This document shows positions 8,339 through 15,526 of a stretch of 64,000 nucleotides of DNA, piece after piece. The position numbers and the translations under genes were made by a program. Below the pieces are notes generated by a model that was given only the letters and a program-made list of their open reading frames with translations, did no database searches and had not been told where the DNA came from. This DNA is from Cellulomonas xylanilytica (GTDB lineage: Bacteria > Actinomycetota > Actinomycetes > Actinomycetales > Cellulomonadaceae): NCBI RefSeq assembly GCF_007989805.1, contig NZ_BJUB01000008.1, positions 62,001 through 126,000 on the forward strand, given 5' to 3'. The first letter of the stretch is position 1. Each line of letters opens with the position of its first letter.

Positions 8339-8369
8339 ACGCTAGGACCTGACGCCGCGTCAGGGGCAA
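8339..8369 (-). promoter_or_regulatory. MerR-type promoter with 19-bp spacer and centred dyad
   Basis: Read on the minus strand: -35 TTGCCC (8369-8364), a 19-bp spacer, -10 TAGCGT (8344-8339), then 7 nt to the ATG of the MerR-VOC gene. Within the spacer lies a perfect 8-bp dyad with one central base, CCTGACGC-C-GCGTCAGG (8348-8364 on the plus strand). A 19-bp spacer with a centred palindrome is the hallmark of promoters that MerR-family proteins activate by DNA untwisting. Confidence 0.85.
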
Positions 8370-8383
8370 GAGCCTGTGAGCCG

Positions 8384-9604
8384 CTACTCGGCCTCGCCGA
8401 GCAGCGCCTGGATCCGCGTGACGCCCTCGACCAGGTCGTCGTCGCTCAGCGCGTACGACAGCCGCAGGTAGCCGCTCGGCCCGAAGGCCTCACCCGGGAC
8501 CACCGCGACCTCGGCCTGCTCGAGGATGAGGGTGGCCAGCTCCGCCGAGGTGCGGGGTGTCACGCCCCGGATCGTGCGGCCGAGCAGCGCCTCGACGGAC
8601 GGGTAGACGTAGAACGCCCCCTCGGGTGCGGGGATCCGCACGCCGTCGATCTGCGACAGCATGTCGACGATCGTGCGGCGCCGGCGGTCGAACGCGGTCC
8701 GCATCTCCTCGACCGCGGCGAGGTCGCCGGTGAGCGCGGTGATCGCCGCGCGCTGCGACACGTTCGCCACGTTCGACGTCAGGTGCGACTGCAGGTTCGT
8801 GGCGGCCGTGATGACGTCGGCCGGCCCGATCATCCAGCCGACCCGCCACCCGGTCATCGCGTACGTCTTGGCGACGCCGTTGACGACGATCGTCGTGTCC
8901 GCCAGCTCCGGCACCGCGCGCACGATCGGCGTGAACACCGCGTCGTCGTAGGTGAGGTGCTCGTAGATCTCGTCCGTGATGACCCAGATGCCGTGCTCGA
9001 GCGCCCAGGCGCCGATCGCGGCGGTCTGCTCGGGGGAGTACACCGCGCCGGTCGGGTTGGAGGGCGAGCAGAACAGCAGCGCCTTCGTCCGCGGGGTGCG
9101 CGCGGCCTCGAGCTGCTCGACCGTCACCAGGTAGCCCTGGTCCACGCCGGCGAACACCTCGACGGGCAGGCCGCCCGCCAGGCGGATCGCCTCGGGGTAG
9201 GTGGTCCAGTACGGCGCGGGGAGCAGCACCTCGTCGCCCGGGTCCACGACGGCCGCGAACGACTGGAACACGGCCTGCTTGCCCCCGTTGGTGACCAGCA
9301 CGCTGGACGGCTTCACCTCGTACCCGGAGTCGCGCAGGGTCTTCGCGGCGATCGCCTCGCGCAGCGCCGGCAGTCCCGCGGCCGGCGTGTACCGGTGGTT
9401 CACCGGGTCCTTCGCCGCGGCGACCGCGGAGTCGACGATGTACGCGGGCGTCGGGAAGTCCGGCTCACCGGCGCCGAAGCCGATCACGGGGCGACCGGCG
9501 GCCTTGAGCGCCTTCGCCTTGGCGTCGACCGCCAGCGTCGCGGACTCGGCGATCGCGGCCAGTCGGGCGGACACACGGGGGCGGGGGGAGGTCTGCTCGC
9601 TCAC
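8384..9604 (-). CDS. aspC: Class I aminotransferase, aspartate aminotransferase type
   Basis: PLP-dependent transfer of an amino group between aspartate and 2-oxoglutarate (some homologs also act on other substrates). The 406-residue form has the N-terminal [28 protein letters not shown] typical of bacterial type I-gamma enzymes, the TNGGKQAVF helix (105-113), the [11 protein letters not shown] loop (180-190), DEIYEHL (211-217), the PLP lysine K246 in [15 protein letters not shown] and the C-terminal arginine in LRLSYAL. I chose the GTG at 9604 (MSEQTSP...); an ATG three codons upstream (9613) is possible. The much longer open frame upstream runs through tRNA-Trp and is not real. It is divergent from tRNA-Trp/secE. 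Confidence 0.93.
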   Translation of the reverse strand: MSEQTSPRPRVSARLAAIAESATLAVDAKAKALKAAGRPVIGFGAGEPDFPTPAYIVDSAVAAAKDPVNHRYTPAAGLPALREAIAAKTLRDSGYEVKPSSVLVTNGGKQAVFQSFAAVVDPGDEVLLPAPYWTTYPEAIRLAGGLPVEVFAGVDQGYLVTVEQLEAARTPRTKALLFCSPSNPTGAVYSPEQTAAIGAWALEHGIWVITDEIYEHLTYDDAVFTPIVRAVPELADTTIVVNGVAKTYAMTGWRVGWMIGPADVITAATNLQSHLTSNVANVSQRAAITALTGDLAAVEEMRTAFDRRRRTIVDMLSQIDGVRIPAPEGAFYVYPSVEALLGRTIRGVTPRTSAELATLILEQAEVAVVPGEAFGPSGYLRLSYALSDDDLVEGVTRIQALLGEAE

Positions 9605-9712
9605 GGGCCCCATAGTGGCAGAGGTCACGTCCGGTGGTGCCAGGCGATATCGGCAGGTGACACGCTCGCCTGCGGGTGCGCCGGGCGAGGTCTCGACGCG
9701 GTCTGCGGGCGG

Positions 9713-9742
9713 TTCGACCCACGGGCGGTCGTCGCGTACAGT
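9713..9742 (+). promoter_or_regulatory. Possible promoter for tRNA-Trp/secE
   Basis: TTCGAC (9713-9718) and TACAGT (9737-9742) are separated by 18 bp on the plus strand, about 130 bp upstream of the tRNA. The region 9605-9869 between aspC and the tRNA otherwise holds only GC-rich sequence; a TTGACG at 9756-9761 has no good -10 partner. The assignment is a consensus match only. Confidence 0.4.
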
Positions 9743-9869
9743 GGATCCCCGGCGGTTGACGTCCGCCATGATGAGCCGTGCCCCGGAGGACTCCGGTAGC
9801 CGCACGGACCCCCTCCGGGTGGTGTCCGTCGGTGTCGCGCGGCTGGTGTCATGGCGACCAGGCCGTCGT

Positions 9870-9942
9870 AGGGCAGTGGCGCAATTGGTAGCGCAGCGGT
9901 CTCCAAAACCGCAGGTTGCAGGTTCGAGTCCTGTCTGCCCTG
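9870..9942 (+). tRNA. tRNA-Trp (CCA anticodon)
   Basis: A 73-nt cloverleaf. The acceptor stem AGGGCAG (9870-9876) pairs perfectly with CTGCCCT (9935-9941), with discriminator G at 9942. The anticodon stem GCGGT/ACCGC encloses the loop CTCCAAA with anticodon CCA at 9903-9905. The T-arm contains GGTTCGAGTCC. The 3' CCA is not encoded. Its position directly upstream of secE-nusG is the standard actinobacterial arrangement. Confidence 0.97.
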
Positions 9943-10090
9943 CGCACGCGTCTGGTCCACCGGGTTCGCCCGGCGGCCCAGGAGAAGCGAGCAGGACCGC
10001 CGGTCGGTCCGGCGCGACGCGTCGGCCCGTCCGTCTGCCGGGATCCACACGGAGCCCGGCACGAGGAACCACGAGACGTAGGGGTCAGAC

Positions 10091-10378
10091 GTGAGCGAAA
10101 CAGCACCGGCTGCGGCGTCCGACGCCGAGGGTTCGGCGGCGCGCCCGTCGACGTCCAAGGGTGCCCGCAAGGGCGAGTCCCGTGGCGGGCTGTTCGCGCG
10201 CATCGCGCTCTTCGTCCGCCAGGTCGTCGCGGAGCTGAAGAAGGTCGTCCGGCCCACGCGGTCGGAGCTGCTCACCTACACGAGCGTCGTGCTCGTGTTC
10301 GTCGCGGTGGTCATGGCCTTCGTCACCGTGGTCGACCTGGGGATCGGCAAGCTCACGTTCTGGGTCTTCGGAGGCTGA
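10091..10378 (+). CDS. secE: Preprotein translocase subunit SecE
   Basis: SecE is the essential small clamp subunit of the SecYEG channel in the plasma membrane. The 95-residue protein has a polar N-terminus of about 35 residues, the amphipathic conserved helix with VAELKKVVRPTRSELL (about 47-62) and one membrane segment (about 66-87), the short single-span form found outside the enterics. The GTG start has TAGGGGT 6 nt upstream. It lies between tRNA-Trp and nusG as in most bacteria. Confidence 0.96.
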   Translation: MSETAPAAASDAEGSAARPSTSKGARKGESRGGLFARIALFVRQVVAELKKVVRPTRSELLTYTSVVLVFVAVVMAFVTVVDLGIGKLTFWVFGG

Positions 10379-10440
10379 CGCCCGTCGGGGCTGCGGTCCC
10401 GAGAACGAGGTCGTCGCCCCACCCGGGTCGAGCACCCATC

Positions 10441-10458
10441 GCACCGGCCCGCCGGTGC
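10441..10458 (+). other. Intergenic stem-loop between secE and nusG
   Basis: GCACCGG (10441-10447) pairs perfectly with CCGGTGC (10452-10458) around a 4-nt loop CCCG. There is no U-tract, so it is more likely an mRNA stability or processing element, or a pause structure, than a terminator. Confidence 0.45.
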
Positions 10459-10486
10459 GCACACGCAGGAGAAAGCAGGTTCGCAC

Positions 10487-11314
10487 GTGTCGCAGGAGTC
10501 GCAGGAGCCCACCACGGGCGCCGAGGCGGAGCTCGAGGACGCCATCGCGTCGGTCGAGGCCGTCGAGTCGTCGGCCGGCGAGGACGCCTCCACCGAGGAT
10601 GTCAGCGCCGACGCCACCGAGAGCGACGAGCCGGCGGCCGACGAGGCCGACGAGGCTGAGGTCGACGGCGCCGAGGTCGACGAGGCTGACGCTGACGACG
10701 AGCCCGACGTCGAGGAGGACCCGGTCGCCGCGTTCAAGGCGCAGCTCCGGAGCCAGCTCGGTGACTGGTACGTCATCCACTCCTACGCCGGCTACGAGAA
10801 CCGCGTGAAGGCGAACCTCGAGAACCGCCGCCAGAGCCTGAACATGGAGGACTTCATCTACGCGGTGGAGGTCCCCATGGAAGAGGTCGTGGAGATCAAG
10901 AACGCGCAGCGCAAGGTCGTCAAGCGCGTCCGGATCCCCGGCTACGTCCTGGTCCGCATGGACCTCACCGACGAGTCGTGGGGCGCCGTCCGGCACACGC
11001 CGGGCGTCACCGGCTTCGTCGGCCACACCCACCAGCCCGTGCCGCTGACGCTCGACGAGGTCTTCTCGATGCTCGCGCCGTCGCTGGAGCCCAAGCAGCC
11101 GACCACGGCCGCAGGTGCCGCCAAGGCCGCGTCGCAGATCAAGGTCGACTTCACCGTCGGCGAGTCGGTCACCGTCACGGACGGCCCGTTCGACACGCTG
11201 CCCGCCACGATCTCCGAGATCAACGCCGAGAACCAGAAGCTCAAGGTCCTCGTCTCCATCTTCGGCCGGGAGACCCCGGTCGAGCTGTCCTTCAGCCAGG
11301 TCGCCAAGATCTGA
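10487..11314 (+). CDS. nusG: Transcription termination/antitermination factor NusG
   Basis: NusG binds the RNA polymerase clamp and couples transcription to Rho or to the ribosome. The 275 residues comprise an acidic, Glu/Asp/Ala-rich extension (about 1-85) absent from enteric NusG, the NGN domain (about 90-195, with [19 protein letters not shown] and [13 protein letters not shown]), a linker, and the KOW domain (about 218-275, with [20 protein letters not shown]). The GTG start is preceded by AGGAGAAAGCAGG. Acidic NusG N-termini occur in other Actinobacteria, so the extension is probably native. It is followed by rplK after 85 bp. Confidence 0.96.
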   Translation: MSQESQEPTTGAEAELEDAIASVEAVESSAGEDASTEDVSADATESDEPAADEADEAEVDGAEVDEADADDEPDVEEDPVAAFKAQLRSQLGDWYVIHSYAGYENRVKANLENRRQSLNMEDFIYAVEVPMEEVVEIKNAQRKVVKRVRIPGYVLVRMDLTDESWGAVRHTPGVTGFVGHTHQPVPLTLDEVFSMLAPSLEPKQPTTAAGAAKAASQIKVDFTVGESVTVTDGPFDTLPATISEINAENQKLKVLVSIFGRETPVELSFSQVAKI

Positions 11315-11399
11315 CTGACGCTTCCCCGCGTCTGCGGGGTGAGCACTGCAACCGGGTCATCGCCCACGGCGTCGGCCCACGACACGAACGGATGTAGCA

Positions 11400-11831
11400 A
11401 TGCCCCCGAAGAAGAAGGTCACCGGCCTGATCAAGCTCCAGATCAAGGCCGGCGCGGCCACTCCTGCGCCGCCCATCGGTCCGGCACTGGGCCAGCACGG
11501 CGTCAACATCATGGAGTTCTGCAAGGCGTACAACGCGGCCACCGAGGCGCAGCGCGGCAACGTCATCCCCGTGGAGATCACGGTGTACGAGGACCGCTCG
11601 TTCACCTTCATCACGAAGACGCCGCCGGCCGCTGAGCTGATCAAGAAGGCCGCGGGTGTCGCCAAGGGCTCCCCGACGCCGCACACCGTGAAGGTCGCCA
11701 CTCTCACCAAGGCGCAGGTCAGCGAGATCGCGAGCACCAAGCTCGAGGACCTCAACGCGAACGACCTCGCCGCGGCCGAGAAGATCATCGCCGGCACGGC
11801 CCGCTCGATGGGCATCAAGGTCGAGGGCTGA
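11400..11831 (+). CDS. rplK: 50S ribosomal protein L11
   Basis: L11 (uL11) forms the GTPase-associated centre with 23S rRNA helices 43/44. The 143-residue protein shows the full signature: [29 protein letters not shown] with the Pro-rich hinge, [14 protein letters not shown], and the C-terminal [16 protein letters not shown]. The length is normal. The stop codon lies inside the first copy of a 77-bp duplicated element that separates rplK from rplA. In most bacteria rplK and rplA are cotranscribed. Confidence 0.98.
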   Translation: MPPKKKVTGLIKLQIKAGAATPAPPIGPALGQHGVNIMEFCKAYNAATEAQRGNVIPVEITVYEDRSFTFITKTPPAAELIKKAAGVAKGSPTPHTVKVATLTKAQVSEIASTKLEDLNANDLAAAEKIIAGTARSMGIKVEG

Positions 11832-11899
11832 CCGGAGCGAGCACGTAGGTAGGGCGAGCGAAGCGAGTCCTGCCGGAGTGTGAGCGCAGGTCGGCCCGA
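11823..11899. repeat. 77-bp duplicated element, copy 1 (contains the rplK stop)
   Basis: Bases 11823-11899 recur, apparently without mismatch, at 11912-11988 (period 89 bp). The copy begins at the last two codons of rplK and includes its TGA. Its ends GGCTGACC and GGTCGGCC can pair with one G-U wobble, and an inner CCTGC...GCAGG hairpin is present, so each copy can fold as an RNA. The unit also contains the motif GCGAGCGAAGCGAGTCC. Confidence 0.85.
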
Positions 11900-11911
11900 A
11901 GAACGAGTACG

Positions 11912-11988
11912 GAGGGCTGACCGGAGCGAGCACGTAGGTAGGGCGAGCGAAGCGAGTCCTGCCGGAGTGTGAGCGCAGGTCGGCCCGA
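11912..11988. repeat. 77-bp duplicated element, copy 2
   Basis: Second copy of the element at 11823-11899, separated from it by a 12-bp spacer. After it, GGGCTGACC reappears at about 12002-12010 as a possible remnant of a third copy. It carries a translated-looking GAGGGCTGA identical to the rplK terminus, so the duplication originated from the gene end. It is noncoding and lies within the rplK-rplA spacer (11832-12099). Confidence 0.85.
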
Positions 11989-12099
11989 CAGCAAGCACTG
12001 CGGGCTGACCACCAGCACGACAGTGAGCCGGTTTCGGCTCGCTGAGACACATGTGGAAGGGCCGCACCGGCCCGACTGACCACGACAGGAGAGACACGC

Positions 12100-12816
12100 A
12101 TGGCCAAGCACAGCAAGGCGTACCGCGCCGCGGTCGAGAAGATCGAGGCGGACCGCCTCTACAGCCCGCTCGAGGCCGTCCGCCTCGCGCAGACGACGTC
12201 GACCACCAAGTACGACGCGACCGTCGAGGTGGCCTTCCGCCTCGGTGTCGACCCGCGCAAGGCGGACCAGATGGTCCGTGGCACGGTCAACCTGCCCCAC
12301 GGCACCGGCAAGACCGCTCGCGTCATCGTCTTCGCGACGGGCGAGCGTGCCGAGCAGGCCCGTGCGGCGGGCGCCGACGAGGTCGGTGGCGACGAGCTGA
12401 TCGACAAGGTCGCAGCCGGGTACACCGACTTCGACTCCGCCGTCGCGACGCCCGACCTCATGGGCAAGGTCGGTCGACTGGGCAAGGTCCTGGGCCCCCG
12501 TGGTCTCATGCCGAACCCGAAGACCGGCACCGTGACGATGGACGTGGCCAAGGCCGTGTCCGACATCAAGGGCGGCAAGATCGAGTTCCGCGTGGACCGT
12601 CACGCGAACCTGCACTTCATCATCGGCAAGACCTCGTTCAGCGACACCGCGCTGGTGGAGAACTACGCCGCCGCGCTGGACGAGATCCTGCGTCTGAAGC
12701 CGTCCGCCTCGAAGGGCCGCTACATCGCGAAGGCGACCTTCTCGACGACGAACGGTCCTGGCATCCTCGTGGACCAGAACAAGACGCGGAACCTGCTCGA
12801 GGAAGACGCCGCCTGA
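12100..12816 (+). CDS. rplA: 50S ribosomal protein L1
   Basis: L1 (uL1) builds the mobile L1 stalk at the tRNA exit site and is a translational repressor of its own operon in several bacteria. The 238-residue protein has the family features [20 protein letters not shown], the central [22 protein letters not shown] (about 125-146) and [17 protein letters not shown]. The start ATG follows AGGAGAGACACGC. A strong inverted repeat follows the gene, separating it from the opposing CHAT-associated operon. Confidence 0.98.
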   Translation: MAKHSKAYRAAVEKIEADRLYSPLEAVRLAQTTSTTKYDATVEVAFRLGVDPRKADQMVRGTVNLPHGTGKTARVIVFATGERAEQARAAGADEVGGDELIDKVAAGYTDFDSAVATPDLMGKVGRLGKVLGPRGLMPNPKTGTVTMDVAKAVSDIKGGKIEFRVDRHANLHFIIGKTSFSDTALVENYAAALDEILRLKPSASKGRYIAKATFSTTNGPGILVDQNKTRNLLEEDAA

Positions 12817-12828
12817 CGGCTCTCCTGC

Positions 12829-12871
12829 ACGACGAAGGCCCGGTCCCCCCTGCGGACCGGGCCTTCGTCGT
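12829..12871. terminator. Bidirectional hairpin terminator after rplA
   Basis: An 18-bp perfect stem (12829-12846 with 12854-12871) around the loop CCCCTGC. It lies 12 bp past rplA and 21 bp past the end of the opposing gene, so it can serve both strands. There is no clean U-tract, as is usual for high-GC actinobacterial terminators. Confidence 0.85.
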
Positions 12872-12892
12872 TCGCGGGTGCCTCGGGACGAC

Positions 12893-13411
12893 CTAGTACG
12901 GCAGCCACTGGGTGAGGCAGGTGCCGCCCTCGCTGGAGCACTCCAGCCGCAGCGGCCCCTCCGGGTGGACGTCGAACCGGAAGTACCCCACGTCGTCGGT
13001 GTCGATGGTCGCGACCACACCGTCGGGCGTCCGCAGGCTGACCCGTCCGGGCGTGGCCGGCAGCAGCTGACCCTCGATCGACGACGACTCGACCTCCACC
13101 TCGACGCCGAGGCCGTGGCCCTCGAACACCAGCGTGCGCGAGGTGCCGCCCGAGCGGTCGCGGACGCCGACGGGCGCGTCGAGCGCGGTCGAGTCGTAGA
13201 CCAGCTCCAGCAGCAGGAGGTCCATCTCCAGGCCGGCGCGGGCGTCGATCATGCCGCGGTGCGCGCGGAACGCCACGTCGGCGCTGGCGACGACCCGGTC
13301 GTAGGTCTCCCGCTCGGCCAGCGCGGAGACCAGCTCGGCACCGAGCGCCTCGTCGTCGGCCCAGGGTGTGCGGTCGGGGGTGTGGGCGCGGTCATCAGAG
13401 TGCCAGGACAT
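12893..13411 (-). CDS. Small beta-rich protein of the CHAT/subtilase/sigma island
   Basis: A 172-residue protein I do not recognise by name. Residues 1-75 are charged and helical in character; residues about 80-170 look like an all-beta domain, and GRVSLRTPDGVVATIDTDD followed by GYFRFDV resembles a carboxypeptidase-regulatory/transthyretin-like sandwich. It ends ECSSEGGTCLTQWLPY, with two Cys. It has no signal peptide or membrane segment. The ATG is preceded by AAGGAGG at good spacing and overlaps the sigma-factor gene by 17 bp, so the two are translationally coupled. This coupling is typical of sigma/anti-sigma pairs, so it may bind or restrain the sigma factor or be a substrate of the neighbouring proteases. 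That role is inferred. Confidence 0.8.
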   Translation of the reverse strand: MSWHSDDRAHTPDRTPWADDEALGAELVSALAERETYDRVVASADVAFRAHRGMIDARAGLEMDLLLLELVYDSTALDAPVGVRDRSGGTSRTLVFEGHGLGVEVEVESSSIEGQLLPATPGRVSLRTPDGVVATIDTDDVGYFRFDVHPEGPLRLECSSEGGTCLTQWLPY

Positions 13412-14021
13412 CGCGTCCTCCTTCGTCAGCCGTGGAGGCCGTCCAGGCCCGCACGTAGTTCTTGATCGCCGCCGTCTGTCGCAGGCGGGCGAGTCCACGG
13501 CCCCGGGTGGGGCCGATCGAGCCGACGGGGACGCCGAGCTTGTCGGCGATCTCCGCGTAGCTCAGCGGCGGGTCGACCGCGAGCATCAGGAGGATGTCGC
13601 GCTGGTGGTCGGGGAGCTCCGCGAGACCGTCGCGCAGGGCCCGCTCGCGCTCGACCGCCAGCATCCGCTCGTCGAGGTCGGAGTCGGAGACCCCGTCGAG
13701 GCGCCCGGTCTGCGGGTCCACCGGGACGGTGCGCCGGTTCACGTTGGTGACCCGGATGCACTCGTGGCGGGCGGTGGTGGCGATCCACCCCGGCAGGGCG
13801 TGCGGGTCGCGGAGCTTCTCGAGGTTCTCCAGCAGGTTCAGCCACACGGTCTGTGCGACGTCCTCGGCCTGGTGCGGCGTGAGCCGGAACTGGCGCACCC
13901 GCGCCACGACGGCCGGCGTGTGCCGGCGCACGATCTCGCCCCAGGCCTGTGAGTCCCCGGCCAGGGCGCCCGCCACCAGCGCGGGGGCGTCCCAGCGGCG
14001 GTACGGATCCTCGTCGTCCAT
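13395..14021 (-). CDS. Sigma-70 family (ECF-type) RNA polymerase sigma factor
   Basis: A 208-residue sigma factor with only regions 2 and 4. Region 2 (about 15-90) shows LTPHQAEDVAQTVWLNLLEN, then LPGWIATTARHECIRV. Region 4 (about 135-190) shows LPDHQRDILLMLAVDP, LSYAEIADKLGVPVGSIGPT and RGRGLARLR, an intact HTH. It is encoded between the subtilase (67 bp upstream) and the small protein whose start it overlaps. I chose the ATG at 14021, which has GAAGGGA upstream. Its promoters cannot be identified here; sigma factors of this type are normally held inactive by a partner encoded next door. Confidence 0.92.
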   Translation of the reverse strand: MDDEDPYRRWDAPALVAGALAGDSQAWGEIVRRHTPAVVARVRQFRLTPHQAEDVAQTVWLNLLENLEKLRDPHALPGWIATTARHECIRVTNVNRRTVPVDPQTGRLDGVSDSDLDERMLAVERERALRDGLAELPDHQRDILLMLAVDPPLSYAEIADKLGVPVGSIGPTRGRGLARLRQTAAIKNYVRAWTASTADEGGRDVLAL

Positions 14022-14088
14022 GTCTGCATCCCTTCGTCCTGCGACTCGGATGCCATCATGGCGCGCGGTCAGTACGGTGCCCAGCACT

Positions 14089-15495
14089 TCAGACTCCCGG
14101 CAGGATGTCGAACGTCTGGCCGAAGTCCGGCATGGGCCGGCCGGTGGCCAGCAGCTGGACGTAGGCCTGCCGTGCGGAGAGGCCGTGCTCGTGCATGAGT
14201 CGGGCCACGGCCCCGGCCACCTGGGGGGCCGCGAACGACGTCCCGCTCCAGCGCGAGAACGCGTCCGCCGGGAAGGACTCCGGGTCCTCGGTGAAGTCCG
14301 GCGACTGCTCGCCCTGGACGTACGTCGACAGCACTCCCTCTCCGATGGCGGAGCAGTCGACCCACCAGCCGCGGCTGGAGAACGCACTGGGGCGCAGGTC
14401 GGCGGTGAGGGCGCCGACGGAGACGACCCGGCGGAAGGCCGCCGGCCACGTCGGGGTCGTGTCGCCGAAGTTGCCCGCGGCGGCGACGATCAGGGTGTCC
14501 TCCCCGCGTTCGAGCTCGATCTCGCGGACCGCGTCGAGCGCGGCGGCGATCGCCAGTGACGGCTGGTCGTACTGCGTCTGGGTGCCGAGCGACAGGTTCA
14601 CGATCTGCGCGCCGTCGCGGACCGCTCGGACGATCGCGCAGGCCACGTCGATCTCGCTCCCGGTACCGCCCGTCCCGAGCGCGCGGTACATCGTGATGTC
14701 GGCGGTCGGCGCGACCTGCGCGACCACGCCGCTCACGAAGGTGCCGTGCCCGGCGGAGAAGTCGAGGAAGCCGTCGAGCGGGTCAGCGTCGAGCGGGTCG
14801 ACGTTGATGTCGGCGGCGTGGGTGGCCGGGTCGTCCTGGGTGATCCGTGGGATGCCGGTCAGCCACCCGTCGCCGCGCAGGGCACCGTCGATGCCGGTGT
14901 CGATGACCGCGACCCGTGCGCCGTCGCCCTCGCCGGTCGCGAACGTGGCGTAGGAGCCGAAGTCCCCGATGGTGGGGACCGCGACGCCGCTGAACGGCTT
15001 CACGATCGGGCCGAGCGGGGCGATGTGGGTCAGCGAGGCGGCGAAGCCCCGCGCGCGCAGCTCGCTGACGGTGTCCTCGAGGTGCTCGGTGCTCGTCGGC
15101 TGCGTGGTGACCAGCCGGACCAGGCGGCTCTCGAGGTCCGCGCACCCGAGCTCGGCCTCGACCAGCCCGCGCCGTCCGACGTACGTCCGCACGCCACGGT
15201 CCTGCCACGACGACTCGGTCACCAGGATCTCCCCGGTCACCACCATCGTCTCGAGCCCGTTGTCCTTGACGAGGACGGCGAGCCGGGTGTCGTGGCGCAG
15301 GTTCCACCGCTCCTGGACCGCCGAGTTCAGGCGGCGTCGGAGCCCGGCGTCCGTGCGGCGCTGGGCCAGCTCGTCAACCTGCCGCTGTACGCGCTGCCGC
15401 ACCCGGGCGGGTACCGGCTCGACGGCCGCCCCGGACCGGTAGTCGCGCCCGAAGGGTCGCCCCGGCGTGCGGGGTTCGTCCGATGACGTGCTCAC
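14089..15495 (-). CDS. Cytoplasmic S8 (subtilisin-like) serine protease
   Basis: A 468-residue subtilase. The catalytic triad is complete: D199 in VAVIDTGID, H250 in AGHGTFVSGVV and S420 in WSGTSFAAPQVAG, with oxyanion N342 in AAAGNFGD. The N-terminal 190 residues hold no signal peptide; residues about 60-170 contain beta strands and a VRLVTTQPTSTEHLEDTVSE segment that could be an I9-like prodomain or a sensor domain. Without an export signal it should act in the cytoplasm. GTG start with AAGGAG 5 nt upstream; an ATG 16 codons upstream has no RBS. It is divergent from the CHAT gene across only 31 bp, so the two share a control region. Confidence 0.92.
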   Translation of the reverse strand: MSTSSDEPRTPGRPFGRDYRSGAAVEPVPARVRQRVQRQVDELAQRRTDAGLRRRLNSAVQERWNLRHDTRLAVLVKDNGLETMVVTGEILVTESSWQDRGVRTYVGRRGLVEAELGCADLESRLVRLVTTQPTSTEHLEDTVSELRARGFAASLTHIAPLGPIVKPFSGVAVPTIGDFGSYATFATGEGDGARVAVIDTGIDGALRGDGWLTGIPRITQDDPATHAADINVDPLDADPLDGFLDFSAGHGTFVSGVVAQVAPTADITMYRALGTGGTGSEIDVACAIVRAVRDGAQIVNLSLGTQTQYDQPSLAIAAALDAVREIELERGEDTLIVAAAGNFGDTTPTWPAAFRRVVSVGALTADLRPSAFSSRGWWVDCSAIGEGVLSTYVQGEQSPDFTEDPESFPADAFSRWSGTSFAAPQVAGAVARLMHEHGLSARQAYVQLLATGRPMPDFGQTFDILPGV

Positions 15496-15526
15496 ATGCA
15501 CTCCTTGCTCGCCTAGACTCCGAAAG

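Noticed and set aside
8384..10072. A 562-residue N-terminally extended aminotransferase
   Set aside because: The extra 150 residues would be translated through tRNA-Trp and low-complexity sequence; the normal family N-terminus begins at 9604.
9966..10660. Long plus-strand frame overlapping secE (from about 9916)
   Set aside because: It is in a different frame from secE, runs through the tRNA 3' half and has no RBS or recognisable domain.
11912..12000. A possible small gene in the rplK-rplA spacer
   Set aside because: Open frames there come from the duplicated element, have no RBS and translate to repeats only.
13999..14089. ECF-type autoregulated promoter between the subtilase and sigma genes
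   Set aside because: No convincing GGAAC/CGTC-type pair; the 67-bp gap is compatible with simple cotranscription.
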